A stretch of 64,000 nucleotides of DNA, from assembly GCA_947650285.1 (NCBI GenBank), contig CANTFL010000086.1, positions 1,612,001-1,676,000 of the forward strand, in the 5' to 3' direction. Shown here in pieces: positions 1 through 12,617 of this stretch; position 1 is the stretch's first letter; each line of letters starts with the position of its first letter. The notes beneath the pieces were generated by a model. It was not told the origin of the DNA. It saw nothing but the letters and a program-made list of their open reading frames with translations, and searched no databases. The stretch is from Hyaloperonospora brassicae. Lineage: Eukaryota; Oomycota; Peronosporomycetes; Peronosporales; Peronosporaceae. The position numbers were made by a program, and so were the translations under genes.

Positions 1-700
1 CAGGCAGTTTAGCAATGTCTACCATCGTTCTGAAATGTCCATTGGGAGAAGCACCGTCGACGAGTTCGCAAAAGGTGTATGTACCTCTCTCTGATATCAT
101 GATTCCATCGGCGATGCAAGACGTGGCGATCGGACCTGTTCTGAAGTTGCACGGCGACGCGCCGGGGCGAGCAACTGTCGTTCATGGTGCAATGAATGCT
201 CCGACAAATGTAATTAATAACACGATTTGTAAAACTTACTGTTCAGATATTCATAATAATTCTGGTGGACTTTACAACCCGGTATGACAAGAACGCAGAA
301 TAAATCCTTGGTGTGCGATATATTGCAAAAGTTGCCAAAGCCAAAAATCCCGATCATCGTCGCTTGCGACAAGCACGATCGTGTCTTTTAGCACGTGGCC
401 CTCCGTTTCTTCCATCAATCGACCAAACACTGTGTCCGACAAGTAGCAAACTTAAGCGTAAGCTCGCATGAGTTCTCCGCGCTCGCGGTCTTTCGTACTA
501 CGGTGCAAACTCTTCCATCACGGAGCGGAAGCCTGAGTTTTTAGCCGTTCGTCAACCGGCGCGTGGCTTGGAACGTCTAATATGCTGTATAACAAAGGCT
601 CAACGACGTATGAATCAATTAATGGATCTTGTCCGCCGCATCTGCTGGCGTCAAGTAGTGACTCGTTTCCAGAGGTATCGACCAGCTTCTAGCACTGCAA
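1..700 (-). pseudogene. Degenerate gene with a NYN/PIN-like segment, copy 1
   Basis: On the minus strand one frame reads, with two in-frame stops, through about 700 to 300. It contains a segment KDTIVLVASDDDRDFW followed by a Leu-x2-Leu...Gly pattern. This resembles the strand-loop-helix around the conserved acidic residues of NYN/PIN-like nucleases (hydrophobic strand, then Ser/Gly-Asp-x-Asp-Phe). A second minus-strand open stretch (about 1-150) encodes ISERGTYTFCELVDG and continues left of the window. Introns may separate these pieces, but I could not define splice sites. The family assignment is a weak inference from one motif; it could be an unrelated hypothetical gene. The same segment is repeated at 45480-46180, where an 8-bp deletion breaks the frame just after the acidic motif. 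Confidence 0.3.
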
Positions 701-1310
701 CACGGTCTCGAAGCCATGCGAAGACAGCACGTGCCGTGAGAGTCGAGTATGTGCGAGACCCGTGGTGAAGACCGTGGTATGTCCCTTTGTGTAGAGTAGC
801 TGCGGTATATGTGTGCGATCTATTAACACATGCGCAAAGGTTGCGTTCGTTCGGTCACACCGTCACAAGGTAGGTAGCCGACTACCGGCGTGTTTGCGCT
901 GACTACCGTGTTTCTTGCAAACGTCCCCAAATTGAGTGCTTGAGCTCGATTCTACGCTCAACGAGATCGCTTATTGACCGGCTGCTAGAATATCTCATCT
1001 CTGCCAAACATGACACCATGGTGGCCTGTCGTACAGGCTCACTCAACAATGAGTTCGGCGCCATTATGCTTACAACGACTGGTAACATGTTGCTGGATCA
1101 GGTGATGCAGCGAAGAAAAAGCTACGGCATGGAGAGCGAGCACGACCCGAGGAGAGGGCACATGAAACGATACGCATTTTAGACACGAATGCTTGCATCT
1201 TTTGCCATGTTCTTTGCCAAACTCGTTCGTGTTTTCTGGACCCACTGTATGCCCTTCAAGCAGGCGGGTCATTAGCTGAAGCGCCGTCAGTAACACTCAG
1301 GTGGTAACGA
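1..1310. repeat. Segmental duplication, copy 1 (empty-site paralogue)
   Basis: This stretch is nearly identical to 45480-46760, with scattered substitutions and small indels. Its first bases also match 37521-37548, immediately left of the Gypsy-2 element. Here the sequence runs uninterrupted through ACCATCGTTCTGAAATG, which is the un-inserted form of the Gypsy-2 target site. The copy probably continues left of the window. One indel matters: copy 2 lacks 8 bp present here near 335-342. Similarity ends near 1310. Confidence 0.9.
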
Positions 1311-2178
1311 ATGCCGCCGTACACATTTTGTTGAAAGGAAGGCGATGTGAAGACGAACTACAGGTTCGGTACAAGTAATATATCAGTTTATTCATCATGT
1401 TATGCCAAACAAATGTTGAAAGTATTATTTTTAGTTGTTCTCTGCCGTGAAGAGTTATCTCGCGACATATCTTCTCGGGTGAGAACACTCTTTCTTTGCA
1501 TATAAACTGCGTGCTCTCCAGTGAAACAGGTTGCTTCGACATGCGACACAACTCGTTCCACAACACTCCAAAATAATACACATATCTAGAAAGAACCAAT
1601 CGATCACCGCATAAGGGACCGAAATCAAAGTGTAAAACAGACAAATTTGTTCGAAAGAGCACGCACAACTCTCTCTGGTCATTTCCACTTTCGATACAGC
1701 AACAAACTATAAAGTAATGATAGCTCCCTTCTCAGGCAAACCCACCAGTTCAATCGATTTCGTCGGGCCCATATGTCTAGCTCTAGCTCAATATAGTACT
1801 GCTTCTTTCACACCATCGATCATACATTAGCTATTTCTTCCTTTGTCGTCGTAGAGGCCGTGCTGTAGACGAAAGCCCAACGAAGCCGACAACCCATAGT
1901 TCAGCAAGCATCTACACTTTATAGATGCAGTAATCATCGATAGCTACAATCTCGAAAGTACACACTGATTAAAACAACAGCCCTACTAAACATGGTGATA
2001 TTCATTTGAGAGATGGCGATCTTGTCACGGATTTATAATTGTGTAAATACCACATGTGAGTGGTTCATAGAGTCGGGACTGGCGACCTGGTGACCGGCTT
2101 GATTCGAAGTGCTTTTATCATACGAGAAATAGATGAGCGTATAATCGGACCGAGTTGTATTGTAAAGCAATGTAGAAA
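1311..2178. other. Gene-free stretch with a possible 230-bp indel
   Basis: No convincing gene is seen; the short ORFs are AT-rich noise. The 16-nt string CACAACTCGTTCCACA near 1551-1566 recurs at 46768-46783, directly after the duplicated segment in copy 2. Bases about 1318-1548 may therefore be an insertion in copy 1 or a deletion in copy 2. Homology does not continue beyond that string. Confidence 0.4.
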
Positions 2179-2397
2179 TGTTGGTGTTGGAGGAAGAAGG
2201 CAAGTTGTGAAGTATATGTAAATTGTCCTTGGTTCGCAAACGCCTATCGCTAGTCCAAGCCTTCCGCATTCTTCTACCTACATATTAGTAATCGCCACAT
2301 CGTGCATTACTAGTAGTACAGAGCATGTAAGTAATCGGCACATCGAGCATTACTTGGGGTATGGAGCATGCAAGTAATCGGCAGTGTAATCCCAACA
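2179..2397 (-). repeat. Copia-B 3' LTR
   Basis: It matches 9502-9721 at both ends (TGTTGGTGTTGG... and ...CCCAACA). It contains two copies of a roughly 43-bp internal unit beginning AGTAATCG, against three in the other LTR, plus a 40-bp stretch absent from that LTR. Confidence 0.75.
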
Positions 2398-2520
2398 CTC
2401 CCACTCACCGCGAATTACTGGATATTATTCGGTCCGATACCGCTTGCCTGAATCAGGTACTTGAGTCTCTTGATCCACAGATCCTTGGTAAGCATGTCTG
2501 CTAGCTAATCCACCTTCAAC

Positions 2521-4960
2521 TTATACATGACTGTGATGATGTTGCGTGTCACCTTCTCTCGGATAAGTGATGACTGGTGTCGACGTGCTTGGTCCTGGCA
2601 TTGCATCCTGTGTTGCTTGCAAGTCCAATGAAACCCTAATTATCTTCCTAGATCCACGTAGCTCCCACTTGCTCATGACAATAATCCTCAAGCATCGCGC
2701 GGACCCAAGCACTTCTTGGGTACACAAGATTGAAGCCACGTGTTCCGCTTCTGCTAGGCCTAGAGCCACCTCGCGTTGATAATTGGACTTGAAGACGACG
2801 GTTGCGCCACGAATCATCACCATTCTCCCTGACACCGATCGTCTATCGTCAATGTTGCTTCCCCAGTCCGCGTCAGTGTAAGATGTAGCTTGTATTTCAA
2901 TGGCGCTACCATCGTAAGTGACCCCTATTTATTCGTCGTCTTGAGGTAGCGCAGTACACGAATCGCGGCCTTCCAATGCCGCTGACCTGGATTCTCCAAG
3001 AAACGTAACAGTTGTGTGATGACATACACCACATCTAGTCGCGCACTTGTTGTGATGTATATCAAACAACCGGTCAACGACCTGTACAGCTTCGACTTCA
3101 TTTATTCTCGCTCAGCGTCTGTCGCTGTTGGTTGCATCCTTGATAGCTTCAATCCCGAATCACACGGGTTGACTTATATCGTGGCGATCTCTTGGTATAA
3201 ATGACCGACTGTGTCATCCATTAACGAGTCTGTTGAATCATCAGTGTAGTGAGGTCGCAATCATGATCGATCTTCATGCCTGTAATGAACATAACCTTGC
3301 CCAGCTACTTCATCTCGAACGTATATTTAAGGGATGTCTTGACCCCCTAAATCCCTCTGCTAATTTTGGCAACGATGATCATGTCGTCGACGTAGAGACG
3401 CACATAGACCCAGCTTTCATTGCTGAACATGACATAGACACACTGATCTGCTTCACTCCTTCATATCCCAATCTGTAGGCATACCGCATTGATCGTCTTG
3501 CTCCATGCGCTGGCGTCTTACTTTAGACCGTCTATTACCTTATCCAGCTTACACATCATCTTCTCGGCGTTGCTATGCCATTGGATACTTCCATGACTAC
3601 ATCTTAATTGAGATTACTGTTCAGAAATGTCTTGTCTACATCCAGCTCTCCGGCTACGTATCGCTTCGCCATTACCACAGCTGGCACGACCCTGATCGAG
3701 TTCATGTTCGCCATGGGCGAGTATGTTTCGAAGAAGCCGACACCGAACTTCTGCCTGAACCCTTCAGCGACAAGTCGGGCCTTATACCGTACCACATATC
3801 CGTGCTCATTTCTCTTCTTATCGAACACCCATCTGCATCCAATTAATTGGACTTCCTACGTCTTATATACAAGCTTCCATGAACCATTTTCCGAGCGAGC
3901 TCTGATCTCAGCTCTTATAGCTTGACACATTTATCGGCGTTGTCGCTGTCCATGTCTTGCTGATATGTCGTCGGTGCGTCATCTGCATCAGTAAGACTTG
4001 CCGCGTATGATAGTACATATTGTACAAGCAGACTATCTTTATCATCACGTAGTTGCTTGGGTGATGGTGGATAGAAGTGATCGTCATTGTCAGGATCGTC
4101 AACTCTATCCATCTTGTTCTCGTCAGCCATGGTCGATCCACTACCAAGAAGAAGAATAGTGTTCTTGGACGTCGAGATCGTTCCCTTCCGGGCCTGAACA
4201 ACATATCGTCGTTTGCTGTTGATTCGTGTACCTGATGATATGTCGTCAATTATCTTCCTGATGACACAGGATCGTGTTCATATTCTTGCATCTCGACGTC
4301 TTTAAATGATTCCTCTGTTGATTCAATTTGTTCATCGTCCACAGGAGGTACCTTCCTAAATTCAGACTGAGCCACTTCGTCGATATCCTTGATCACGTTG
4401 GTAGCTTAAGATTTCTCCGTCATCGACGTAGCGTGAATTTCGTTTACCTCGCGTTTGTCGAGCTTCACCGATCTTGACACCTTGACCTTGTTCAACTGGA
4501 GATCATACACGCAATGGCATTTCGTATATTATAATTGCCGAGGGACATACACATGAAGCGCTTTGGCTTCATCTTGGTGCGCTTAGCGTATATATGATGA
4601 GCACAACCCATTGATGCAAATACCCCCTAGTGGTCCAGTCGGGATTCATCTTGAGCCCGATCTCGTTTGGAGTCGCGTCAGTGTGCGTGCTGCTTGTTGT
4701 CCGGTTGACCAAGTACACTGCCGTTCTATTTGCCTCTTCTCACCAGGAACTATATACACCCTTGTAGTGCATCATGCTCCTTGCCTTTTCCACTATCGTT
4801 CGATTTATCCGCTCAGCCACTTCATTTTGTCGAGGACTATATGACACAGTCTTCTGGTGCACAATATCGTTACACTGACCGATTCCGTCGATGGCATTGT
4901 TCGCACACTCAATGCTATTTTCAAAGCGTAGACACTTGATGCGTTCTTCTAACGCTAAAA
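2521..4960 (-). pseudogene. Copia-B pol 3' half (integrase end, RT, RNase H)
   Basis: The minus strand reads in broken frames. The integrase tail near 4930-4750 has a block ending YSPRQNEVAERINRTIVEKA, the usual copia segment around the third catalytic acid. The RT start at 3828-3604 contains KARLVAEGF and TYSPMANMNSIR, the RT active site YVDD is at 3394-3383, and RNase H at 2835-2521 contains AEAEHVAS. Frames change repeatedly, so no complete product is possible. Pol would have cleaved, reverse-transcribed and integrated the element. Confidence 0.75.
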
Positions 4961-4964
4961 TGGT

Positions 4965-7930
4965 ATTGAACTATGAGCAATGACGCGTTGGCCGCGTTAT
5001 TGAATGAAAAAAGGGAGATCACATTTTTGTATAACTGCCTGGACTCAACAAAGGAGACCAGGAGTGACTTGTGACTTAACGTATGGTGCGCAATACTGAT
5101 TGAGAAGTAGTGATTGATAAGATCGACAGGAGTCATGACGGTTAAATAGGTTTTCCGCTAAAGCGTCCCTCCTCGTGCTACAAGCACCTTATGCGTACAT
5201 GTATAAGAGATGAACAACGAATATCACTTTGCTGTTTACTTCTCCTTGCGCACTTCTCGCGATCATTGCCAAGATCTACTACCTGCAGAAGCGCTAAAGC
5301 CGTTAGGTTAGGAGCCCAACTTTTGGTATACCTCATCACGTTGAAAGGAATTGAAGTTGAACCGAGCCCATGAGCGAAATCGAAAGCGGTACAGGAGGTG
5401 CAGCAAGTGGAGGTGGGGCTGCAAATATACCACCTACCGACCGATGCATGGAGGAGATAAGCCGCCTTGTTTTAAAGGAAAATTTGAGATGTGCTAAGCG
5501 GAACTAGAACTTTATCTTAAGGAACGAAAAGGTTGAGATGTCGTTGTCGGAACTGAGACACGACATGCCTCGGACCAAACATTGCAGACCCAGTTCGACA
5601 ATACAGATTGGCTCGCTCGTGCTACTATCCTGCGAAGATTGCGTGGATGTCAGAACGATGATGCATCAAAGGTGTGTTCGATGGCCGCAGTAGCAGAAAT
5701 GTGGGCGTCACTTGTTTCTGATAAGACTCTGCGCGACTTCTCGTATACAGTTATGCTGCGTGGACAATTGCATAGTTATTCACAGAGCAATGGTAAATTG
5801 ATGGCGGATCACACTAAAAAAGATGGCGCGTTTGCGACAACAACTACAGAACATGAGCACCGAGCGCATGATCACTGGCACTGAGATGGCACGTCTGCTC
5901 TAAATAAGTTCTGCGATAACCCATCGTGAGTTGATAATTTTTTTGACCAACCAACCATACAAGGGCATCCGCCTACACTTCAGCAAGTAACTCATGCGCT
6001 GCGATCACGCGACGAGCGTGATAATATGTGAAATAAGCAACTGAATCTGTAACCTGCAACTCAAGAAATGCGGTGATGGATATTACCAGAGCGTCGGGGG
6101 CGTCAGTACAAAATCGGTTTGCCAAGAAGCTTGAAAGGTCGATTTCTTTTATTGCGGCAAAAACGGTCACTTTCGTCGAGACTGCTGGCACTATAAGCGG
6201 CACCAGAACAAGGTTCAAGACAACAACGAAACCAACTTCACGACCAAGAGGAATGACAATAAACGCAAAGGAAGATGCGTTCAAGATGCAACAAGCTCCA
6301 ACAGTATACATGTGATGAGAGGTAGATTTGACCAGGAAACAAGCGCTTTAGACGTTAATTGTGAATCCGCTGCGTTCATCGGAATGGTCGTCAAACACAT
6401 GCGTTTAAAAGACTCAAACAAATGAATGATGGAATGTGAAAGCACTACCCATGAGTGCATTGAGCGCGACATGTGGATTGAGCGCGACATGTTCACGAAT
6501 CTCAAATCGTCTACAGCCTCCTTCACAGTTTGGACCGGAGAAAAGACAAGAGCCACAATGTGCGGGTCGGTGCTGCAACAAGCAATAAATCAACACAGCG
6601 AAAAGACTTCGTTGGTTCGGTTAAATGAAGTGGAATACTCACCTCGAGGATCAACGTATCTGATAGGTCTTGGTCGAATGGAAACGAGTGAATGTGTCCC
6701 TTCATTTAGCTTACCCACTGTGACTCCAAGAAATCTATGGCTGGATAAAGGAGCAGAGCGACTTGGACATGTCAGGAACAACGATCAATATTACCTTCAC
6801 TCGTCGAACATGACATGTGTTGGTGATAATGTGGCTACGATGACACTTAACGCCGATGCAAGTCCATTTATGCTCTGGCACGAACGCATAGGACATTTCA
6901 ATGCGTCAACGCTGAAACATATGGTTTACCGCAACGTTGTATAAGGTATGGATTCACCGAAAGAGCTTTTCAAAAAACGTTCTCATGTATAAGCTGCATG
7001 TCGGCCAAGCGGAACGAATCTCGTACAGGGTCAGCGCAGCAGAAAAGCGTACCAAAGTGAACAATGAACGACTTATGTCAGATGTCTGTGACACGGGTAC
7101 ACGTCTGCCAGGATTGAAAAAGTACTACTGCTTTCGGATGATTCAAGATGAACGCTCACGATATAGTTGGTGTTATCCGATTGAGACGAAGTCTAAATCG
7201 AAGGAAAATATCGGTCAACTCATTACAGAACTTCTGGCGAAAGTACATCAAATTCACCGATTTACAAGTGATCAACGGTGTGCAGCTGACGTGGGATTGT
7301 ACTAAAAATGTGTTCAAGGGCATATGATATTTTTACTGTCTATGTTGATGCCATGCTAATTATAGGGACTTCGAGCAGCATCGATGTCGTGGTTGACAAG
7401 TTACGTAAATGCTTCGCCTTAAAAGGACTTAGGACGCGTACCGTACCTTCTCAAAATGGAGGTGAAGTACGAGCCTGGGTGATGCTTTGTCTGTCTCAGA
7501 CATCATGTATTGATCGCATGCTGACGCGATTTCAAATGGAGCAAGCCAAGCCAGTTCTATCACTACAACAGCAAAATGAAAAGATGATGATGAAGGATGC
7601 AGACACCACCAAGGTTAATGACGCTAGCATACCATACCGGGAGTGAGTTGGTGAGCTACAAGATATGGTGACGTGTACCCGACCGGATTTTGCCAGTGCA
7701 GTGCGAAGTCTTGGTCCCCACACAGACGCATGTACTGTGGAGAATTGCCCAGAGCGAAGCGAGTACTTCTGTATCTAAATGGAAAAAAATTAGGATTGTG
7801 CTATCATCGAGACGACGCTGTACCAAGATATAACTTGATGGTGTTTGCGTACCGTGACTTTGACCACGCCATTTGTCCGGACACCTCACGATCAGTGACT
7901 GGTTTTGTTCTTCAACTAAACGGATGACCT
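4965..7930 (+). mobile_element. Copia-C: internally deleted Ty1/copia nested in Copia-B
   Basis: Plus-strand copia coding is embedded between the two halves of the Copia-B integrase. Recognisable parts are gag from an ATG at 5370, a CCHC-like knuckle near 6145-6190 (YCGKNGHFRRDC, first Cys replaced), the GAG-pre-integrase motif LWHERIGHFNASTLKHM (about 6870-6930), the integrase start (to about 7280) and then RT (YVDAM near 7335, expected YVDD). An RNase H start follows, ending about 7927. The join near 7280-7310 removes most of integrase and the first part of RT. No LTR pair was found; 4965-5369 is probably leader/5' LTR and the 3' LTR is missing. The exact ends are uncertain. Confidence 0.6.
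5370..7927 (+). pseudogene. Copia-C gag-pol remnant
   Basis: Gag opens at ATG 5370 (MSEIESGTGGAASGGG), a typical copia gag start, and is soon broken by stops. It resumes at 5582-5884 with an UBN2-like segment (FDNTDWLARATILRRL). The knuckle and protease region (6073-6840) and GAG-pre-integrase/integrase (6840-7280) follow in shifted frames. RT resumes at 7308 with the active site reading YVDA, and RNase H begins near 7760 (RAKRVLLYLNGKKLGL). The loss of a catalytic Asp, the internal deletion and the truncation make it non-autonomous. Confidence 0.65.
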
Positions 7931-9313
7931 TTTAGCGACTCAAACCTTCTCGATACTTTGCTCTTTTTCTTGAGGAAGTATGACACAACTTACATCGAGA
8001 ATCAGTGAACGAAGCTGAGCAAATACTCAGCGCCGCCTTTTTAAACTTGCCTTCATTGGTCCCATTACACATGTGTGCACAAATTCCAGCACATGAAATG
8101 TCGTCGTCTACGAACGAGATGGAAATTGCGCCATTGCTTACTTACCTTTCAATAATCTACGGCATAGCGCCTTGGTCTTGAAATTGGTACTTGGAAGACC
8201 AGTCATCACGCGCTGGGTCCATTCCACGCGTCTTTGTACAGGTGGTCCATGAGAGCGTGCCTAATCTCCTACTCTCTATCGACGGCCGAATATGCCACGT
8301 CTTGCGCCGTTTGCTGTTGACATTCTAGCATCCATGCCTTGCCAGCCTCTCTTTTCAAACGGGATTGCTCTTTTTTTTCAAATATCATATGACGTGCGCT
8401 CATATTTAATATTGAGCCCGCTTTCGGCAAGCTTGCCGACCGACAATAGTCGTCGATCAAGGCCAGAGATGTGGAGGACGTCCAACACCCTAATGCGATT
8501 GCCTTCAATTCCAGTTAAGCGCACCGACCCAGTTCCCGCGACATATATTTTATTGCCTTCCGCAGCAAATACCTCGATGCTTGACACCATGTCCTTGTAG
8601 CCGAACAAGTCGTCTCGGTGCGGCTTCATGTGGGCCGTTACAATCACTGTCGATCACCCACCATGATGATCGGCTCTCCCCGGCGGCGAAGACTGCGTCC
8701 CTGTCATCCTCTCCAGATCCCTTCATGTCCGAGCGGTTCCGCTTCAAGTGACCAAACATGTCACAGCTGAAGCACTTGCCCTTGAACCTAGTTTCCTTTT
8801 TGGAGACTTGTCCTTGCGTCTTTTTTTCATGCCGCCGCTGTCAAATCTCGCATTCTTCGAATTTTCCCCATACAAAGTAGCCTTCAGCGCGCGTTCCGTG
8901 GCTCCCGTCCTGTCCTGTCGCTCATATTCCTTTAACAGCTTTGCTTTACCTCAATGAGCGTGACTTCCTTTGCGTGCTCCACTATCGACGCGATGAGCTC
9001 GTATTTGGCAGGCATACTGCCGATCGGAATTACGAGCTGTCGCGCCTCGTCGACCGGCTCATCCTGACTGAAAACCATCGAATAGTCCATTGAGCATGTC
9101 CAAGTACTCGACCATCGTTATGTCGTCATCCATCTTGAAATTAAGAAGACAGAGGGTCACCTTCACTCGATTGTGCACGGTTGTACGATTGTAGATCTCA
9201 CGCGACGTAATCTTTGCCTGTAACACGTCGTTGCCGGCCGAATCTCGGCATGATGATCCAGCGCAATACCGTAAGCAATCTACTTTAGAGCGTTCGTGGC
9301 GTTCAGCATCCAC
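7930..9313 (-). pseudogene. Copia-B gag and pol 5' part
   Basis: Minus-strand remnants in order: a UBN2-type gag segment at 9313-9059 (LLNFKMDDDITMVEYLDMLN), a decayed zinc knuckle and protease near 8760-8650 (WVIDSDC in place of a DSGA-type active site), and the linker before integrase (VLHISGLDRRLLSVGKLAES, about 8500-8440). The integrase start at 8190-7935 includes FVHTCVMGPMK and a YFLKKKSKVSRRFESLK segment. The coding trace stops near 7930, exactly where plus-strand Copia-C coding begins to be recognisable. Multiple stops and shifts are present. Confidence 0.65.
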
Positions 9314-9501
9314 GCTTCGGTCTTCTCTGCTTCAGGCTTGACGCTCTGAATGTGCGCTAGCAGTCCCTTTCTTGCCAACGTCATTTGCATTACAAAGTCC
9401 CAGTGGAAGTAGTTGTCGCTCTTGATGATGAGTTCAGCTTTCTTCGCAGACATGGGAGCGGCAGGTGTTGCTCTTGAGAGCCTTGTGCAATATGGTCAAT
9501 C

Positions 9502-9721
9502 TGTTGGTGTTGGAGGGTGAAGGCAAGTTGTGAAGTATATGTAAATTTGTCCTTAGTCCGCAAACGCCAGTAATCGGCACATCGCGCATAACTAGTGTAA
9601 TGGGGATGTAAGTAATCGGCACATCGAGCATTACTTGGGGTATAAAGCATGCAAGTAATCGGCACATCGAGCATTACTTGGGGTATAAAGCATGCAAGTA
9701 ATCGGCGGTGTAACCCCAACA
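9502..9721 (-). repeat. Copia-B 5' LTR with 43-bp tandem units
   Basis: This is the counterpart of 2179-2397. Units starting AGTAATCGGC lie at 9569, 9611 and 9654, with a partial unit at 9697 (period 42-43 bp). The second and third are identical. The two LTRs differ in unit number, indicating slippage after or during reverse transcription. Confidence 0.75.
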
Positions 9722-12617
9722 AGATATAATACTCAAGACATGATACCGTTTATCGAAATTTAAATTTCTACAAACATGGCTAGTGTGATTCCCGGTACAA
9801 CAATGTATCTTTATGTTTAAGTGGGTGCATATCCACCAAATCCGCCTTTTTTAATGCATGCAGCAAGCTCAATGATCGGTAAAACAATTGTTTTTAATTT
9901 AAAAAATTGGTGATATTCAGAATATCGGGGTCCATGAGTTGGTTCTGTCCTCTCGGAGACGGTTGCCTTCGTTTTCTCGTTTCATCAGCAGCCCCTATTT
10001 TGAACGATATGTTGCATTTAAGTGGAGGATGTTTGGAAGCAGCTATGTGTCGGCCTTTTTTCATAATTTTTGTTCAGTACGCCCGAGCTCTTGTGCGCAT
10101 GCTGGGTGCTGACGACGATATAAAGTAAAGCGTGCACAAGTGAGCTACAGATACCATTCCTGCACGAACGTTCATGCTACTACAATCATATCATAGCGAA
10201 TGCGGAACCACTCGGTTGAAAATTGATTTGTAATGCTGAAATATCCGCTACTGAGCTGAAGTATTCTCGCACGTACGTATCATGTTGAAGAAGTAGAGCA
10301 GAAAGCGGTCAAGTGTATTCAAACCGATCTTCGTTTCAATTTCCGCCAGACGAATATCCAACAGTGCTATAGTAGGCTGACAAAAGCGCAGATGAAGAAG
10401 AAATAGTTGATCGGCACATACTCATCCTGATCAACAATCACACGGCTAATCACGGAATCGACTGTACCTGAAAAGTAGATACTGCGTCGGACTTTGATGC
10501 TGCTAAGACATCTCGGCTGATGTTATCCGAGACAGCAATCGGTACGACTCTAAGTTAGGGAGAAGACGCTTTTGTAGGTTTGCTGAAGGTAAAGTAGTCA
10601 GTATGTAGAAGCTTGTTTTTTCATAAGAATTGAAAAGGGGCTACTGAGGCCATAGCCATTGCATACGTTGGACTATCAGGGCCGTATACGAGTATTTCGA
10701 CTTAGTTTACCTTGCGCTTTTTTACGTATGACATGTTTGAATCACACATAATATTCTGTTCCGCAAGAAATGCGCGTCCTATAAAATCAACGCAATTATG
10801 CTGACGTATCATTCCATCCATTTCAAAATATCATTTACTTTGCGTATAGCTCTAGAAGTCAGTTCTGATGTTTCTGCCGTATGATTAGATAGGAAGCTGG
10901 CATAGTAAGTCGTCTTGGCCGCATTCAGTAATGCGTACGCATTGTTTCGCCCCTTGAAAGCATTGTAGAGGCAAATATCTTAGTCGGCGCATTTGCGCGA
11001 CGTTTATCATAAACGAACGTGCAATGCAGATTGCAGTAGTTTACGCTGTACCTACCTTGTATTCCATAACTTAGAAAACATATCCAGATATTCACTAAGT
11101 TGAATCATCATTGTCGGATGATATTCCAACATTTGCGCATACAGTCGAGTAGTATAGCAAGTTCTAGCATTTATTCGCATTGTCGGTTGACAATAGACCA
11201 ATTAAGTTACACACGACAGCTTTATAAACTGCTTCTCAATGGGGACACGAAAACGGCTAATGTCTATGCAACCAAGAGCTTCTAAGATAAGCAGCTAAAA
11301 TGTTTACTTCACTTCCTCGCCACCAGCAATACAGTTCACCCCATCGACTTTTCATGTCTGAGAATTTAATTTTGCTCGTATGAGGAGTAGGAGACCGACT
11401 CCTTCGCTAATGAAGCAAACTCTTATTCGCTTACATTGAGCTACAAAGGCAATTATCAAAAAGCGTCAGTACTGTTGTATAATACCAATAGAAGCATAGT
11501 ACATGGATATGACTTCGTTAGGAAGTCACGGCAGCGTGACGGATCTTCAAAGAACGCTCAGGGCGTCAGGATCGTCGCGCTCTCAGCTACTCGCATCATT
11601 AAGTATCGCTGCGTTCGTGCAAAATTTAAAAACTTACTGCTTTGGTCGGCGACTTGCTAAGGTTGAGCTCTCTCATTATCTTTGTCGCACTTTGGAGCCG
11701 GTAGTGAGCCGTAATATTGTCACAATACAGGCGAATGTTCAACTTGTGCTCGACCGTCAGATTACTAGTTTCTTGATCGTGAAGGCATCGTACGTATACC
11801 CAAGATGTGTTTGTCCAAATCCTTTTGTCTTGGAGCAGGCCGAGATGTCTGCCTGCCGTCTGTGAGGCAAAATTTTAATATTTGTTCGACAGGAAGATGA
11901 TAATCGCTGCATTGCAACACCAGCGTCACGATATTGTATCCTATGAAATATGATGTGTGCTCAGAGCATAAGTCACGCCCAAAAAATTGAAATGTTATAA
12001 TTATCGGATACTGTAGTCTGGAGACCCACACATTGCACTTTTTGCTGGCTACGAGAAAAGTAGTTTAAAATCTGAAATCCTTTGCTCAGATATACTAGTT
12101 TGGTGCCTTATTCGATGTAGTGATTGTGAAAACATGATACATACAGTTTGCACGGTGTAACAAGAGCTGTAATGCGCACTTTCTTTTGCACTTTAAGATA
12201 CTCTTGCGCGGTACAAAAGCTGCGTAAGAAATTCGAATAATACCACTGATCTTTATTTTATAGCACAAGTTACGCTCTCCATTCTACAAAGATGCGTGAC
12301 ATAATGCCTCGTCCAGCTATCTACTTCGCTACAGGCGCTTAGATCAATTGATCAATTACACACCTCCATGTTGGTACCTATGTATGCCTCGAATCAAGGC
12401 TGCCAGCAACTTTCGACCGAACAAGAATAGGGTACCACACCCCATGAAGCTCGGCAGGAAGACAATAGGTACCAGTGTGTAAAGTGAAGCCAATGAAGAA
12501 AAGTGGCTCAGCATTAAAAGTATTTGACCGGCCAATTGTATTTACTGATGATGGTAGCCCAAATGCAAATTGTCAAATAGACACGCATGCTTGCTTACGT
12601 ACTGACACGAAAAAAGT
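9722..12617. other. Gene-free AT-rich stretch between two copia elements
   Basis: I see no recognisable gene, RNA or repeat boundary. Short ORFs at 9907-10128, 11436-11865 and 11765-12031 lack family motifs. It is likely old, unrecognisable repeat or spacer DNA. Confidence 0.4.

Larger units (their letters stand above)
2179..9721 (-). mobile_element. Copia-B: decayed Ty1/copia retrotransposon
   Basis: It is bounded by 219-220 bp LTRs (2179-2397 and 9502-9721) with TGTTGG...CCAACA ends. Flanking pentamers AGAAA and AGATA are a probable 5-bp target duplication with one mismatch. Minus-strand pieces follow copia order: UBN2-type gag (about 9313-8770), a decayed zinc knuckle and protease (8760-8650), the GAG-pre-integrase segment (to about 8270), integrase N-terminal half (about 8270-7930), integrase C-terminal half (about 4960-4500), reverse transcriptase (about 4250-3000, with YVDD at 3394-3383) and RNase H (about 2880-2530). 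Many stops and frameshifts make it inactive. The integrase is split by the plus-strand Copia-C; only a short piece of integrase appears missing at the break. A purine stretch on the minus strand just inside the left LTR (2398-2406) fits a polypurine tract. Confidence 0.8.
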
